A stretch of 64,000 nucleotides of DNA from a bacterium D16-51 (lineage in GTDB: Bacteria; Bacillota; Clostridia; Lachnospirales; Lachnospiraceae): assembly GCA_003612285.1 (NCBI GenBank), contig RAYE01000018.1, positions 1-64,000 of the forward strand, read 5' to 3'. Below the pieces are notes generated by a model. It worked only from the letters and a program-made list of their open reading frames with translations, was not told the DNA's origin and did no database searches. The position numbers and the translations under genes were made by a program. The number at the start of each line of letters is the position of its first letter. The first letter of the stretch is position 1. Positions 13,096-21,126 of this stretch are shown here, one piece after another.

Positions 13096-14895
13096 ATGGA
13101 TGAAGATATCATGTTAGAAGAGCTGTATAGCCGGATGATTAACAATCTGCAGGCTTACCATCCGGCAGCGAAAAACAGTAAATCAATCCGCAGGGCGTTT
13201 GAGACTGCCAGGGCAGCACATGCCGGGCAGGTGAGGAAATCAGGGGAGCCGTTTGTAATCCATCCTCTTGAGGTGGCAATCATCCTGTCAGAACTGCGTC
13301 TTGACAAGGAGACAATTATAGCAGCATTGTTACATGATGTAGTAGAAGACACGCTTTTGACGACAGAAGACATAAAAAAAGAGTTTGGCGAAGAAGTAAT
13401 GTTTTTGGTTGATGGGGTGACAAAGCTGACAAGAATGTCTGACAGCGTATCAAAAGCAGAAATGAAATTAGAAAGCTTCCGCAAGCTTATTATGGCGGCT
13501 GCGGCAGACATCCGTGTAATTATCATTAAGCTGGCAGACAGGCTGCATAATATGCGTACACTGCAGTTCCAAAAGCCGGAAAAGCAGCTTGAAGTTGCAG
13601 CAGAGACAATGGATTTGTATTCACCAATTGCACAAAGGCTTGGGATTTCTGTTTTAAGTACAGAAATGGAAGATTTGGCGTTTTCTTATCTCTTTCCAGA
13701 AGAATTTAAACAGATTAGCTATAAATTATCTATTATGGATAAAGACCAGGGGATGAACCAGATTATATCAGAAATCAACCGGGAGCTTGGCAATGCCGGG
13801 TTTCATTTTAAACTTCGGAATGAAAGGAAACATCTTTTTAGCATTTACAGAAAGATGGTAAACCGCCAAAAAACCCTGGAAGAGATGTATGATATTTCTG
13901 CCCTAAAGATAATAACTAACTCAAACAGGGACTGTTATCTGATTCTGGGGATTTTACATTATCTTTTTAATCCTGTGCCAAACCGCTTTAAGGATTATAT
14001 TGCAATCCCAAAAGAGAATATGTACCAGTCCTTGCATACAACGCTTGTATCAAAGGGCGGAAGACGTTTTGAAGTACAGATTAAGACAAAGGAAATGGAT
14101 TCTATTGCGAAATTTGGGGTACTTGCTTATTGGAAATATGGGGAAAGCGCAATTGATGCAAAAGAAATCAGCAAAGGGCAGATGGAAAAAGCTCTCTGGC
14201 TGAAGCAGATTTTGGAATGGCAGCAGGATATTACAAATAACGCTGAATTTATTGACCTTGTAAAAGGGGACTTTGACTTATTTTCTGAGACGATTTCCTG
14301 CTTTACGCCAAAAGGGGAGGTGAAGCGCCTGCAAAAAGGTTCTACTGCTGTAGACTTTGCCTATGCCATCCACAGTGACATTGGAGACAGGATGACAGGG
14401 GTATTTGTAAACAGCGCTAAAAAAGAGCCGGATTATATTTTACAGAGCGGGGACTGCGTAGAAATTTTAACCGCAAAAGATTCCGGCGGCCCGCAAAAAG
14501 AGTGGCTGTCATTTGTTAAAACGAGCAATGCGAAAAATAAAATCAAAAAGCATTTCCGGGACAGCTTACTTCAGGAAATTGGGAATTACGAATGGAAAGA
14601 AGGGCAGGAGGCGTCACAGAGCGGCTATTTGGTGCGTTTGAACGTTTATATGCAAAAAATTAATGGTTTCCGTAAATTCCAGCCAATCAGCCAGTATTTT
14701 TTTTCCGGGAATATTGATATCCAGGAATTTTATTATCGGGAAAAAGAGGGTGTACTTACTGCATTGCTGCAGGTAGATGACAAAAAAGAACTGCAGCAGA
14801 TGATAGGGGAACTGGATGCTTTACAGTATATTGAAAAAGTAGAATTGGCAGATACCAAAATGGGGTATGATAATAAGGAACTATACAGTTCCTAA
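13096..14895 (+). CDS. RelA/SpoT-family (p)ppGpp hydrolase/synthetase, short form
   Basis: 599 residues, shorter than the usual 730-770. HD hydrolase: AAHAGQVRKSGEPFVIHP, LLHDVVEDT and LADRLHNMRTL carry the metal and catalytic residues. Synthetase: KTLEEMYDISALKI, RFKDYIAIPKENMYQSLHT and FEVQIKTKEMDSIAKFGVLAYW. In the last motif the usual M-H, A-E and AHW are M-D, A-K and AYW, so synthetase activity is doubtful. A TGS domain (CFTPKGEVKRLQKG) follows. The C-terminal zinc-finger/ACT part is reduced or missing. ATG 13096 is used because GGGGG lies 7 nt upstream; ATG 13084 is possible. Confidence 0.88.
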   Translation: MDEDIMLEELYSRMINNLQAYHPAAKNSKSIRRAFETARAAHAGQVRKSGEPFVIHPLEVAIILSELRLDKETIIAALLHDVVEDTLLTTEDIKKEFGEEVMFLVDGVTKLTRMSDSVSKAEMKLESFRKLIMAAAADIRVIIIKLADRLHNMRTLQFQKPEKQLEVAAETMDLYSPIAQRLGISVLSTEMEDLAFSYLFPEEFKQISYKLSIMDKDQGMNQIISEINRELGNAGFHFKLRNERKHLFSIYRKMVNRQKTLEEMYDISALKIITNSNRDCYLILGILHYLFNPVPNRFKDYIAIPKENMYQSLHTTLVSKGGRRFEVQIKTKEMDSIAKFGVLAYWKYGESAIDAKEISKGQMEKALWLKQILEWQQDITNNAEFIDLVKGDFDLFSETISCFTPKGEVKRLQKGSTAVDFAYAIHSDIGDRMTGVFVNSAKKEPDYILQSGDCVEILTAKDSGGPQKEWLSFVKTSNAKNKIKKHFRDSLLQEIGNYEWKEGQEASQSGYLVRLNVYMQKINGFRKFQPISQYFFSGNIDIQEFYYREKEGVLTALLQVDDKKELQQMIGELDALQYIEKVELADTKMGYDNKELYSS

Positions 14896-14916
14896 AAAGA
14901 CAGGAGGTAATTTTTC

Positions 14917-16467
14917 ATGAAAGAGTCCTATTATGAAAGGTTCCGTGAAGATTTAAAAGAATTTCACGAAATGACAGAAAAATTTTACAAAAAGGAAATT
15001 ACTGTACCGGAATATAAAGGTTTTTCCGGCGGTTTTGGGAGCTATGCGCAGCGGGGCGGGGAATACAGTATGCTGCGGCTGCGGCTTGCCGGCGGAGAAA
15101 TCAGCCGGGAGGATTTGGAGTTTATAGTAAACAGTACAGAAAAATACCAGATTGATATGGTGCACCTGACAACCTGCCAAACCGTGCAGCTTCATAACCT
15201 GACAAAAGAAACGGTCTGTAAATTGATTGAAGAGGCATGGGCGCATGGAATTATCACAAGGGGAGGAGGGGGCGATTTTCCAAGGAATGTTATGTGTTCC
15301 CCGCTTTCCGGCGTAGAGCAGGGGGAGAATTTTGACGTTCTTCCTTATGCAAAAGAGGCAGGGGATTATCTGCTAAGCTTTATTGGAAGGGTAAAGCTTC
15401 CCCGGAAGCTGAAAGTTGGTTTTTCAAACAGTAAGAAAAATGAACCGCATGTTACATTCCGTGACCTTGGGTTTGTATCAAAAGAGAACCAGAAGTTTGA
15501 TGTCTATGCAGCAGGCGGGCTTGGAAATAACCCGAAATTTGGTGTTTTGGTAACAGAAGATTTAGATCCGTCCAAGATTTTGTACTGTATCAAAACAATG
15601 GTAGATGTGTTTACGGAATATGGGGATTATGAGCACCGTGCAAAATCCAGGACAAGATATCTCCAGGATACCCTTGGAGCAGATGCGCTGAAAAAGATTT
15701 TCCAGGAAAAACTGCAGAAAAATATGGAAGAGGGACAGCTTGAGCTTACCCTCCCTGATTCGCCTTCTGTGGATAAAGCGGGCGCCGCTGCATCGCCAGG
15801 GACCCTGCAGAACCCGCGGATTATCAGGCAAAAGCAGGATGGGCTGTATGCCGTTTCCTACCATCTGGCAGGCGGGAAGGCTGCCCCTGGCTTTTTCAGG
15901 AGGATATATGACACGATGAAAGAAATGCAGGATGTCAAACTGCGTCTTGCCCCGGATCAGGGAATGTATATTATTAACCTGACAGGGGAAGAAGCTGAAA
16001 AAATGCTAAAGGTTACAGACGATGGGGCAAAAACTGCTTTTGAACGCTCCACTGCATGCATTGGAGCAGATATCTGCCAGCAGGGGATTGGTTTGTCACA
16101 GTCCTTATTAAATGCCTGTATTGAACGGGCCAGAAAGGAAGGATTTGCGGACGGAGTGCTTCCGGCAATCCATATTTCCGGCTGCCCATCTTCCTGCTCT
16201 GCCCACCAGACGGCGGCAATTGGCCTCCGGGGCGGCAAAAAGCCTTCCGAAGAAGGGATGAAAAATGCCTTTGCCGTATTTGAAAATGGCTGTGAAAAAG
16301 AAGGGGAAGAGCGCTTTGGGAAAGAACTTGGCGTAATGTATGAAGAGGATATCCCGGAATTTTTTGCCAGGCTTGGCCATGCGGTAGAACAAGAAAAGAT
16401 GACGTATGCGCAATTCCGTGAAAGTTACCCTGAAAAAATTGCACAGATTGCACAGGAGTTTATATAA
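14917..16467 (+). CDS. Nitrite/sulfite reductase, siroheme and 4Fe-4S protein
   Basis: 516 residues. Six-electron reduction of nitrite to ammonia or sulfite to sulfide. Two ferredoxin-like half domains (Nir_Sir_ferr) are visible, and the metal site CIGADIC (C-x5-C) followed by GCPSSC (C-x3-C) provides the four cysteines that bridge the cluster and siroheme. The anion-binding stretch GGGDFPRNVMCSPLSG and R-rich EHRAKSRTRYL fit. Nitrite against sulfite cannot be told from sequence alone. AGGAGG precedes ATG; the gap to the Rel-like gene is 21 bp, so the two are likely cotranscribed. Confidence 0.92.
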   Translation: MKESYYERFREDLKEFHEMTEKFYKKEITVPEYKGFSGGFGSYAQRGGEYSMLRLRLAGGEISREDLEFIVNSTEKYQIDMVHLTTCQTVQLHNLTKETVCKLIEEAWAHGIITRGGGGDFPRNVMCSPLSGVEQGENFDVLPYAKEAGDYLLSFIGRVKLPRKLKVGFSNSKKNEPHVTFRDLGFVSKENQKFDVYAAGGLGNNPKFGVLVTEDLDPSKILYCIKTMVDVFTEYGDYEHRAKSRTRYLQDTLGADALKKIFQEKLQKNMEEGQLELTLPDSPSVDKAGAAASPGTLQNPRIIRQKQDGLYAVSYHLAGGKAAPGFFRRIYDTMKEMQDVKLRLAPDQGMYIINLTGEEAEKMLKVTDDGAKTAFERSTACIGADICQQGIGLSQSLLNACIERARKEGFADGVLPAIHISGCPSSCSAHQTAAIGLRGGKKPSEEGMKNAFAVFENGCEKEGEERFGKELGVMYEEDIPEFFARLGHAVEQEKMTYAQFRESYPEKIAQIAQEFI

Positions 16468-16529
16468 GGAGAGAAAATGGGCAGTTTTGTAAGCCGGCAA
16501 ATATGATGTAGAGAAAGGAGGCAGGAGAG

Positions 16530-17648
16530 ATGGCGGAAATAATGGTAACTGGCGGGGACAGGATGTTTTTTTTGCTAAATAAGGATACTGTACTTGCCAG
16601 GTTCCATGTTGAAGGAAAAGGGCCATTAGAAACAATTAAAATAGATGAACAATTTATCGAAATGCCCGAATGGATTTCTGATTTAAGTGAATTTATTGAA
16701 AATAGACGCGCTCCAAAGAAACGGGAAAATATTGCGAAACTCCTGGAAATGAGTGGATGCCATACGCTATTTGGCTGGCTTAGCATAACACATGCCTTAT
16801 CCTTAATAGATACTTACTGGGTAAAACCGACTGAAAGCCGGTTAACCTGGGAAAAAGTCAGCCTATATACCCATGAGTTTAATGAGGTTGTGGCAAAAAC
16901 TGCCTTTGAGGGAGGGCTTCATGGATATAACCTGTCTACTACATCCCCTGAATATGGGACAGATGGGACATTTGCGAAATGCTGGATAAGGGAAGGCGGT
17001 ATTATTAAATTATTGAAAAGAGGTTCTACAGGTGCAAGAAATGCAGGGCTGGAACCATATTCTGAGTATTATACAAGCCAGATTGCAAGGGAATTAGGGC
17101 TTGATCATGTTGAGTATAATTTAAGAAAACATGGCAACAAGATTTGTTCTGTCTGTAATGCATTTACTTCAGAACAGATTGGATATCTGCCCTTTGCCGG
17201 CATGAATACCAGGGGAAGTACCATTGCCAGTGTAATTAAAATATTTGAAGAATATGGCCTTAAGGAAAAAGTTACAGCGATGTTTATCTTCGATGCGGTT
17301 ATTTTTAACGAGGACAGGCATAAAGGAAATTTTGGCTTTCTGATTGATAATGATACAAATGAAATTCTTGATATGGCGCCGTTGTTTGACCATAATATTG
17401 CAATGCTTTGCTACGCTGAACAGGATGATTTTAATAATATTGACCATTACCTGAGTGAAAAAGGACCCTGTATTGGCGGCGAGTTTATAGAAGATGCACG
17501 GGCATTGTTATATCCTGAAATAAGGAAGCGTTTACAGAATCTCTATGGATTCCAGTTTGTACGCCATCCAAAATATAACCTGCCAAAAGAGCGTTTAGAA
17601 GCTTTAGAGAAAGTGATTAACCGCCAGATTCAGCAGATTTTAGAATAA
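16530..17648 (+). CDS. Orphan HipA-like protein kinase
   Basis: 372 residues. Kinase-type features of the HipA/CtkA group: TDGTFAKCWIREGGIIKLLKRGS (nucleotide lysine region), FIFDAVIFNEDRHKGNFGFLID (catalytic N-x-D-R-H-x-x-N) and MAPLFDHNIAM (metal-binding D). A KRGSTGARNAGLEPYSE stretch may hold the autophosphorylated serine. HipA normally phosphorylates glutamyl-tRNA synthetase and is paired with the HipB antitoxin; no HipB-like gene is beside it here. AAAGGAGG lies about 8-15 nt upstream. A repeat-derived terminator follows. Confidence 0.75.
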   Translation: MAEIMVTGGDRMFFLLNKDTVLARFHVEGKGPLETIKIDEQFIEMPEWISDLSEFIENRRAPKKRENIAKLLEMSGCHTLFGWLSITHALSLIDTYWVKPTESRLTWEKVSLYTHEFNEVVAKTAFEGGLHGYNLSTTSPEYGTDGTFAKCWIREGGIIKLLKRGSTGARNAGLEPYSEYYTSQIARELGLDHVEYNLRKHGNKICSVCNAFTSEQIGYLPFAGMNTRGSTIASVIKIFEEYGLKEKVTAMFIFDAVIFNEDRHKGNFGFLIDNDTNEILDMAPLFDHNIAMLCYAEQDDFNNIDHYLSEKGPCIGGEFIEDARALLYPEIRKRLQNLYGFQFVRHPKYNLPKERLEALEKVINRQIQQILE

Positions 17649-17711
17649 AGGAAATATAAGGGCGCTGTAATATAGTGGTTATTAGCGCACCGCCAGCACG
17701 CTTTTTCATGT

Positions 17712-17828
17712 TATAGGAAACTTCGCCGATTTGAGTGTGAAGAACGCTGGTCTTGCGTTCTTCTTAGGTGCGACATTAGCCTTGCCTGGCGAGGTGTTTT
17801 CGAGCTTGGAAAGGCTTCGCACCTTTTT
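17712..17828 (+). repeat. Double-hairpin interspersed repeat, copy 1 (likely terminator)
   Basis: About 117 bp. Hairpin 1 is GAAGAACGC/GCGTTCTTC. Hairpin 2 has an outer stem AGGTGCGA/TCGCACCT enclosing AGCCTT/AAGGCT, followed by TTTTT. Copies lie at 20935-21085 (reverse) and 34759-34874. Here it would terminate the HipA-like gene. Confidence 0.75.
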
Positions 17829-17834
17829 CATAAA

Positions 17835-18026
17835 CTAATTTTTGATTTTGTCTAATTCTGTAATATTTACACCCAGGCTTGACAAAGTAACCTTTAATTC
17901 AATATATCTGTCATGCATTGAGTTGTAAGTATCCATATCGTTATTTGCTTTTGCCGATAACATCCAATTTTGTAATCTTGAAAACTCTGTAACATAATCT
18001 TTAATGATATCTGCTGCGCTAGGCAT
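17835..18026 (-). CDS. Conserved-looking small protein, unknown function (63 aa)
   Basis: MPSAADIIKDYVTEFSRLQN, then WMLSAKANNDMDTYNSMHDR and ELKVTLSSLGVNITELDKIKN. It is all helical with no membrane segment, and is not recognised. GGAGGTGATATA before the ATG at 18026 is an excellent ribosome site, which settles the start over a longer in-frame option. It is divergent from mutS; a coiled-coil or helical hairpin protein is likely. Confidence 0.6.
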   Translation of the reverse strand: MPSAADIIKDYVTEFSRLQNWMLSAKANNDMDTYNSMHDRYIELKVTLSSLGVNITELDKIKN

Positions 18027-18115
18027 TATATCACCTCCAATTTTAGAATGTGTTATTGTGTTTTTTAGTATATCATAATCCGAATACAAAGTCTATTCAA
18101 TAGAGCAGTTTTACA

Positions 18116-18144
18116 TTTACATTTACTTTTTCTTATGATACAAT
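18116..18144 (+). promoter_or_regulatory. mutS promoter
   Basis: TTTACA (18116-18121), 17-nt spacer, TACAAT (18139-18144) with extended -10 TG at 18136-18137. Start codon 86 nt downstream. Confidence 0.65.
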
Positions 18145-18229
18145 GTAGCGTGGTAATGGAAAGCCTTATAAACTGGCAGTTCCTATTACCGTACTACAGC
18201 AGTATTACAGAGAAATGAGGAGTTTAAAT

Positions 18230-20935
18230 ATGCCACTCACACCGATGATGCAGAATTATATAAAAATGAAAGAGGAGTACAAAGATTGTATTCTTTTTTA
18301 TCGTTTAGGGGATTTTTATGAAATGTTTTATGAGGATGCGAAGGTCTGTTCAGAAGAATTGGAGCTGACTCTTACAGGAAAAAGCTGTGGATTGGAGGAA
18401 AAGGCGCCAATGTGCGGCGTCCCGTTCCATGCGGTTGATGGCTATCTGAATAAATTGGTGACAAAAGGGTATAAAGTAGCAATCTGTGAGCAGGTGGAGG
18501 ATCCAAAGACAGCAAAGGGGCTTGTAAAACGGGCTGTTACGCGTGTTGTTACGCCAGGGACAAACCTGAATATGCAGGCGCTTGATGCTTCCAAAAATAA
18601 TTACCTGATGTGTGTTGTTTATACAACAAATGCATACGGGGTATCTTATGTCGACGTGACGACAGGCGATTACTATCTGGCAGAGTTTTCAGCAAAAAAC
18701 CAGCTTCTGGATGAAATTGGGAAAGTCATGCCTTCTGAAATTATCTGCAATGATTCTTTTCTGGTTTCCGGGGTTGATTTTGAAGATTTACAGGGAAGGC
18801 TTGGTATTGTCGTATCTGCAGTGGATTCGTGGCATTTTGACGGGGAACGGTGCAGTGAAACTTTAAAACGCCATTTTAAAGTAGGTTCTTTAGCCGGGCT
18901 TGGTTTAAATGATTATACGATTGGGATGATTGCCGCCGGGGCTGTTATGCAGTACTTAGAAGAAACCCAGAAAATTTCCCTTGACCATATTACAAAGCTC
19001 CATCCATACCTTTCCGAACGCTATATGCTTCTTGACCGTTCTACGCGGAGGAACCTGGAGCTTTGTGAGACAATGCGGGAAAAGGCAAAACGCGGTTCCC
19101 TTTTCTGGGTCTTAGATAAGACGAAAACGGCAATGGGGGCCAGGATGCTGCGCAATGCAATTGAGCAGCCGCTTTTGGGGCTGGCAGAAATCAACGAACG
19201 GCTTGATACGGTAGAAGCATTAAATGAGAATATCATTAACCGGGAGGAAATCCGGGAATATTTAGGTCCGATTTATGATTTGGAACGCCTGATTAGTAAA
19301 ATCAGTTACCGCAGCGCTAATGCACGGGATTTAATTGCATTCCGCCAGTCTCTTTCCATGCTTCCGCCTGTCAAACAGATATTAAATACATATCCCGGGA
19401 CGCTTCTAAAAAAGTATGGGGAACAGATGGATGACCTGCAGAGGCTTTATCAGTTAATAGAAGCTTCGATTGAAGAGGAGCCGCCCCTTTCTGTCCGCGA
19501 GGGAGGCATGATACGGGATGGGTATAATGAGGACATTGACCGCTTACGCCATGCAAAAACAGATGGAAAAGAATGGCTTGCAAAACTGTTAGAAGAAGAA
19601 AAAGAACGAACCGGGATTAAAAACCTGAAAATTAAATATAATAAAGTATTTGGCTATTACCTGGATGTAACAAATTCCTATCAGAACCTGGTTCCGGAAG
19701 ACTGGACAAGGAAACAGACGCTTGCAAATTCTGAACGTTATACAACGCCGCGCTTGAAAGAATTGGAAGATATGATTCTTGGGGCGGAGGACAAGCTTTA
19801 TAATTTAGAATACGAAGTCTTTTGCCAGGTGAGGGAACAGATTTACAAGGAAATTACAACTATCCAGCAGACTGCCAAAATTATCGCATCAGTAGACATG
19901 TTTGCCTCCCTTGCGCTTGTTGCGGAGCAGAATAATTATGTCCGTCCTGTTATGGCGCAGGATGGGTGCATTGATATTAAAGAAGGCCGCCATCCGGTTG
20001 TGGAAAAAATGATTCCGCATGATATGTTTGTATCAAACGATACTTACCTGGATGATGGAAAACATAAAATCGCCGTAATTACCGGTCCGAATATGGCGGG
20101 AAAATCGACTTATATGCGCCAGACTGCCCTTCTTGTGTTAATGGCGCAGGTTGGTTCTTTTGTTCCAGCTTCCAGCGCTAAAATCGGCGTGGTTGACCGT
20201 ATTTTCACAAGAGTCGGGGCGTCTGACGACCTGGCAAGCGGTCAGAGCACCTTTATGGTGGAAATGACAGAAGTTGCCAACATCCTGCGGAATGCGACAA
20301 AAAACAGCCTGATTATCCTGGACGAAATCGGTCGGGGAACCAGTACATTTGACGGGCTTAGCATAGCATGGTCGGTGATTGAACATATTGCAAACCCTAA
20401 ACTTTTAGGGGCAAAAACATTATTTGCCACGCACTACCATGAACTGACAGAATTAGAGGGGAAACTTGAAAGCGTTGACAATTATTGCATTGCGGTAAAA
20501 GAGCAGGGGGATGACATTGTCTTTTTGAGGAAGATTATAAAGGGCGGGGCAGATAAAAGCTATGGAATCCAGGTAGCAAAATTAGCGGGGGTACCAGAAA
20601 ATGTACTGCAGCGTGCAAGGGAGATTGTAGAGCAGTTAAGCGACAATGACATCGCATCCCGCGCAAAAGAGATTGATGTGGAGTATGAAATTCCAGATTA
20701 TCCATATGGGATTAAGCAGCAGACAGAGCCAAAACGGAAAGTGCGGAAAAAAACGGCATTAGAAGCAGAATCGGAAGAACTTGGGCAGATGTCGCTATTT
20801 GATTCTTCTAATACAGAGATTAAGACAGACGATATTATTGTGGAACTGCATGAACTGGATCTGACTGCTACAACGCCGATAGAAGCATTAAATATTTTAT
20901 ATAAGCTGCAGGTAAAATTAAAGGAACGTATATAA
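18230..20935 (+). CDS. mutS: DNA mismatch repair protein MutS
   Basis: 901 residues, a MutS1. Recognises mismatches and small loops. N-terminal mismatch-binding motif FYRLGDFYEMFYEDA (F-x-E), core lever domains, then the ATPase: GPNMAGKSTYMRQ (Walker A), SGQSTFMVEM (signature), LIILDEIGRGTSTFDG (Walker B) and LFATHYHEL (switch His). C-terminal tail with the LGQMSLF clamp-binding-type motif. Start 18230 has GAGGAG 8 nt away; ATG 18215 is in frame but poorly placed. Followed by mutL. Confidence 0.97.
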   Translation: MPLTPMMQNYIKMKEEYKDCILFYRLGDFYEMFYEDAKVCSEELELTLTGKSCGLEEKAPMCGVPFHAVDGYLNKLVTKGYKVAICEQVEDPKTAKGLVKRAVTRVVTPGTNLNMQALDASKNNYLMCVVYTTNAYGVSYVDVTTGDYYLAEFSAKNQLLDEIGKVMPSEIICNDSFLVSGVDFEDLQGRLGIVVSAVDSWHFDGERCSETLKRHFKVGSLAGLGLNDYTIGMIAAGAVMQYLEETQKISLDHITKLHPYLSERYMLLDRSTRRNLELCETMREKAKRGSLFWVLDKTKTAMGARMLRNAIEQPLLGLAEINERLDTVEALNENIINREEIREYLGPIYDLERLISKISYRSANARDLIAFRQSLSMLPPVKQILNTYPGTLLKKYGEQMDDLQRLYQLIEASIEEEPPLSVREGGMIRDGYNEDIDRLRHAKTDGKEWLAKLLEEEKERTGIKNLKIKYNKVFGYYLDVTNSYQNLVPEDWTRKQTLANSERYTTPRLKELEDMILGAEDKLYNLEYEVFCQVREQIYKEITTIQQTAKIIASVDMFASLALVAEQNNYVRPVMAQDGCIDIKEGRHPVVEKMIPHDMFVSNDTYLDDGKHKIAVITGPNMAGKSTYMRQTALLVLMAQVGSFVPASSAKIGVVDRIFTRVGASDDLASGQSTFMVEMTEVANILRNATKNSLIILDEIGRGTSTFDGLSIAWSVIEHIANPKLLGAKTLFATHYHELTELEGKLESVDNYCIAVKEQGDDIVFLRKIIKGGADKSYGIQVAKLAGVPENVLQRAREIVEQLSDNDIASRAKEIDVEYEIPDYPYGIKQQTEPKRKVRKKTALEAESEELGQMSLFDSSNTEIKTDDIIVELHELDLTATTPIEALNILYKLQVKLKERI

Positions 20936-21085
20936 AAAAGGTGCGAAGCCTTTCCAGACTCGAAAACACCTCGCCAGGTAAGGCTACCGTCGCACCTAAG
21001 AAGAACGCAAAACCAGCGTTCTTCACACTCAAATCGGCGAAGCAATTCTTGTCGATAACCACTACGATTACAGCAATTTCCTATA
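20935..21085 (-). repeat. Double-hairpin interspersed repeat, copy 2 (reverse, with ~30-bp insertion)
   Basis: Reverse orientation of the copies at 17712 and 34759, with GGTGCGAAGCC next to the mutS stop. Read on the minus strand it has the same two hairpins and T-run, but about 30 extra bases (containing TAATCGTAGTGGTTATCGAC) between GGAAATT and TTCGCCGATT. It sits inside the mutS-mutL space. Confidence 0.75.
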
Positions 21086-21126
21086 AAATAAAAAGGGCAG
21101 GAACAGACACAGAGGGAGGAAGGTAA

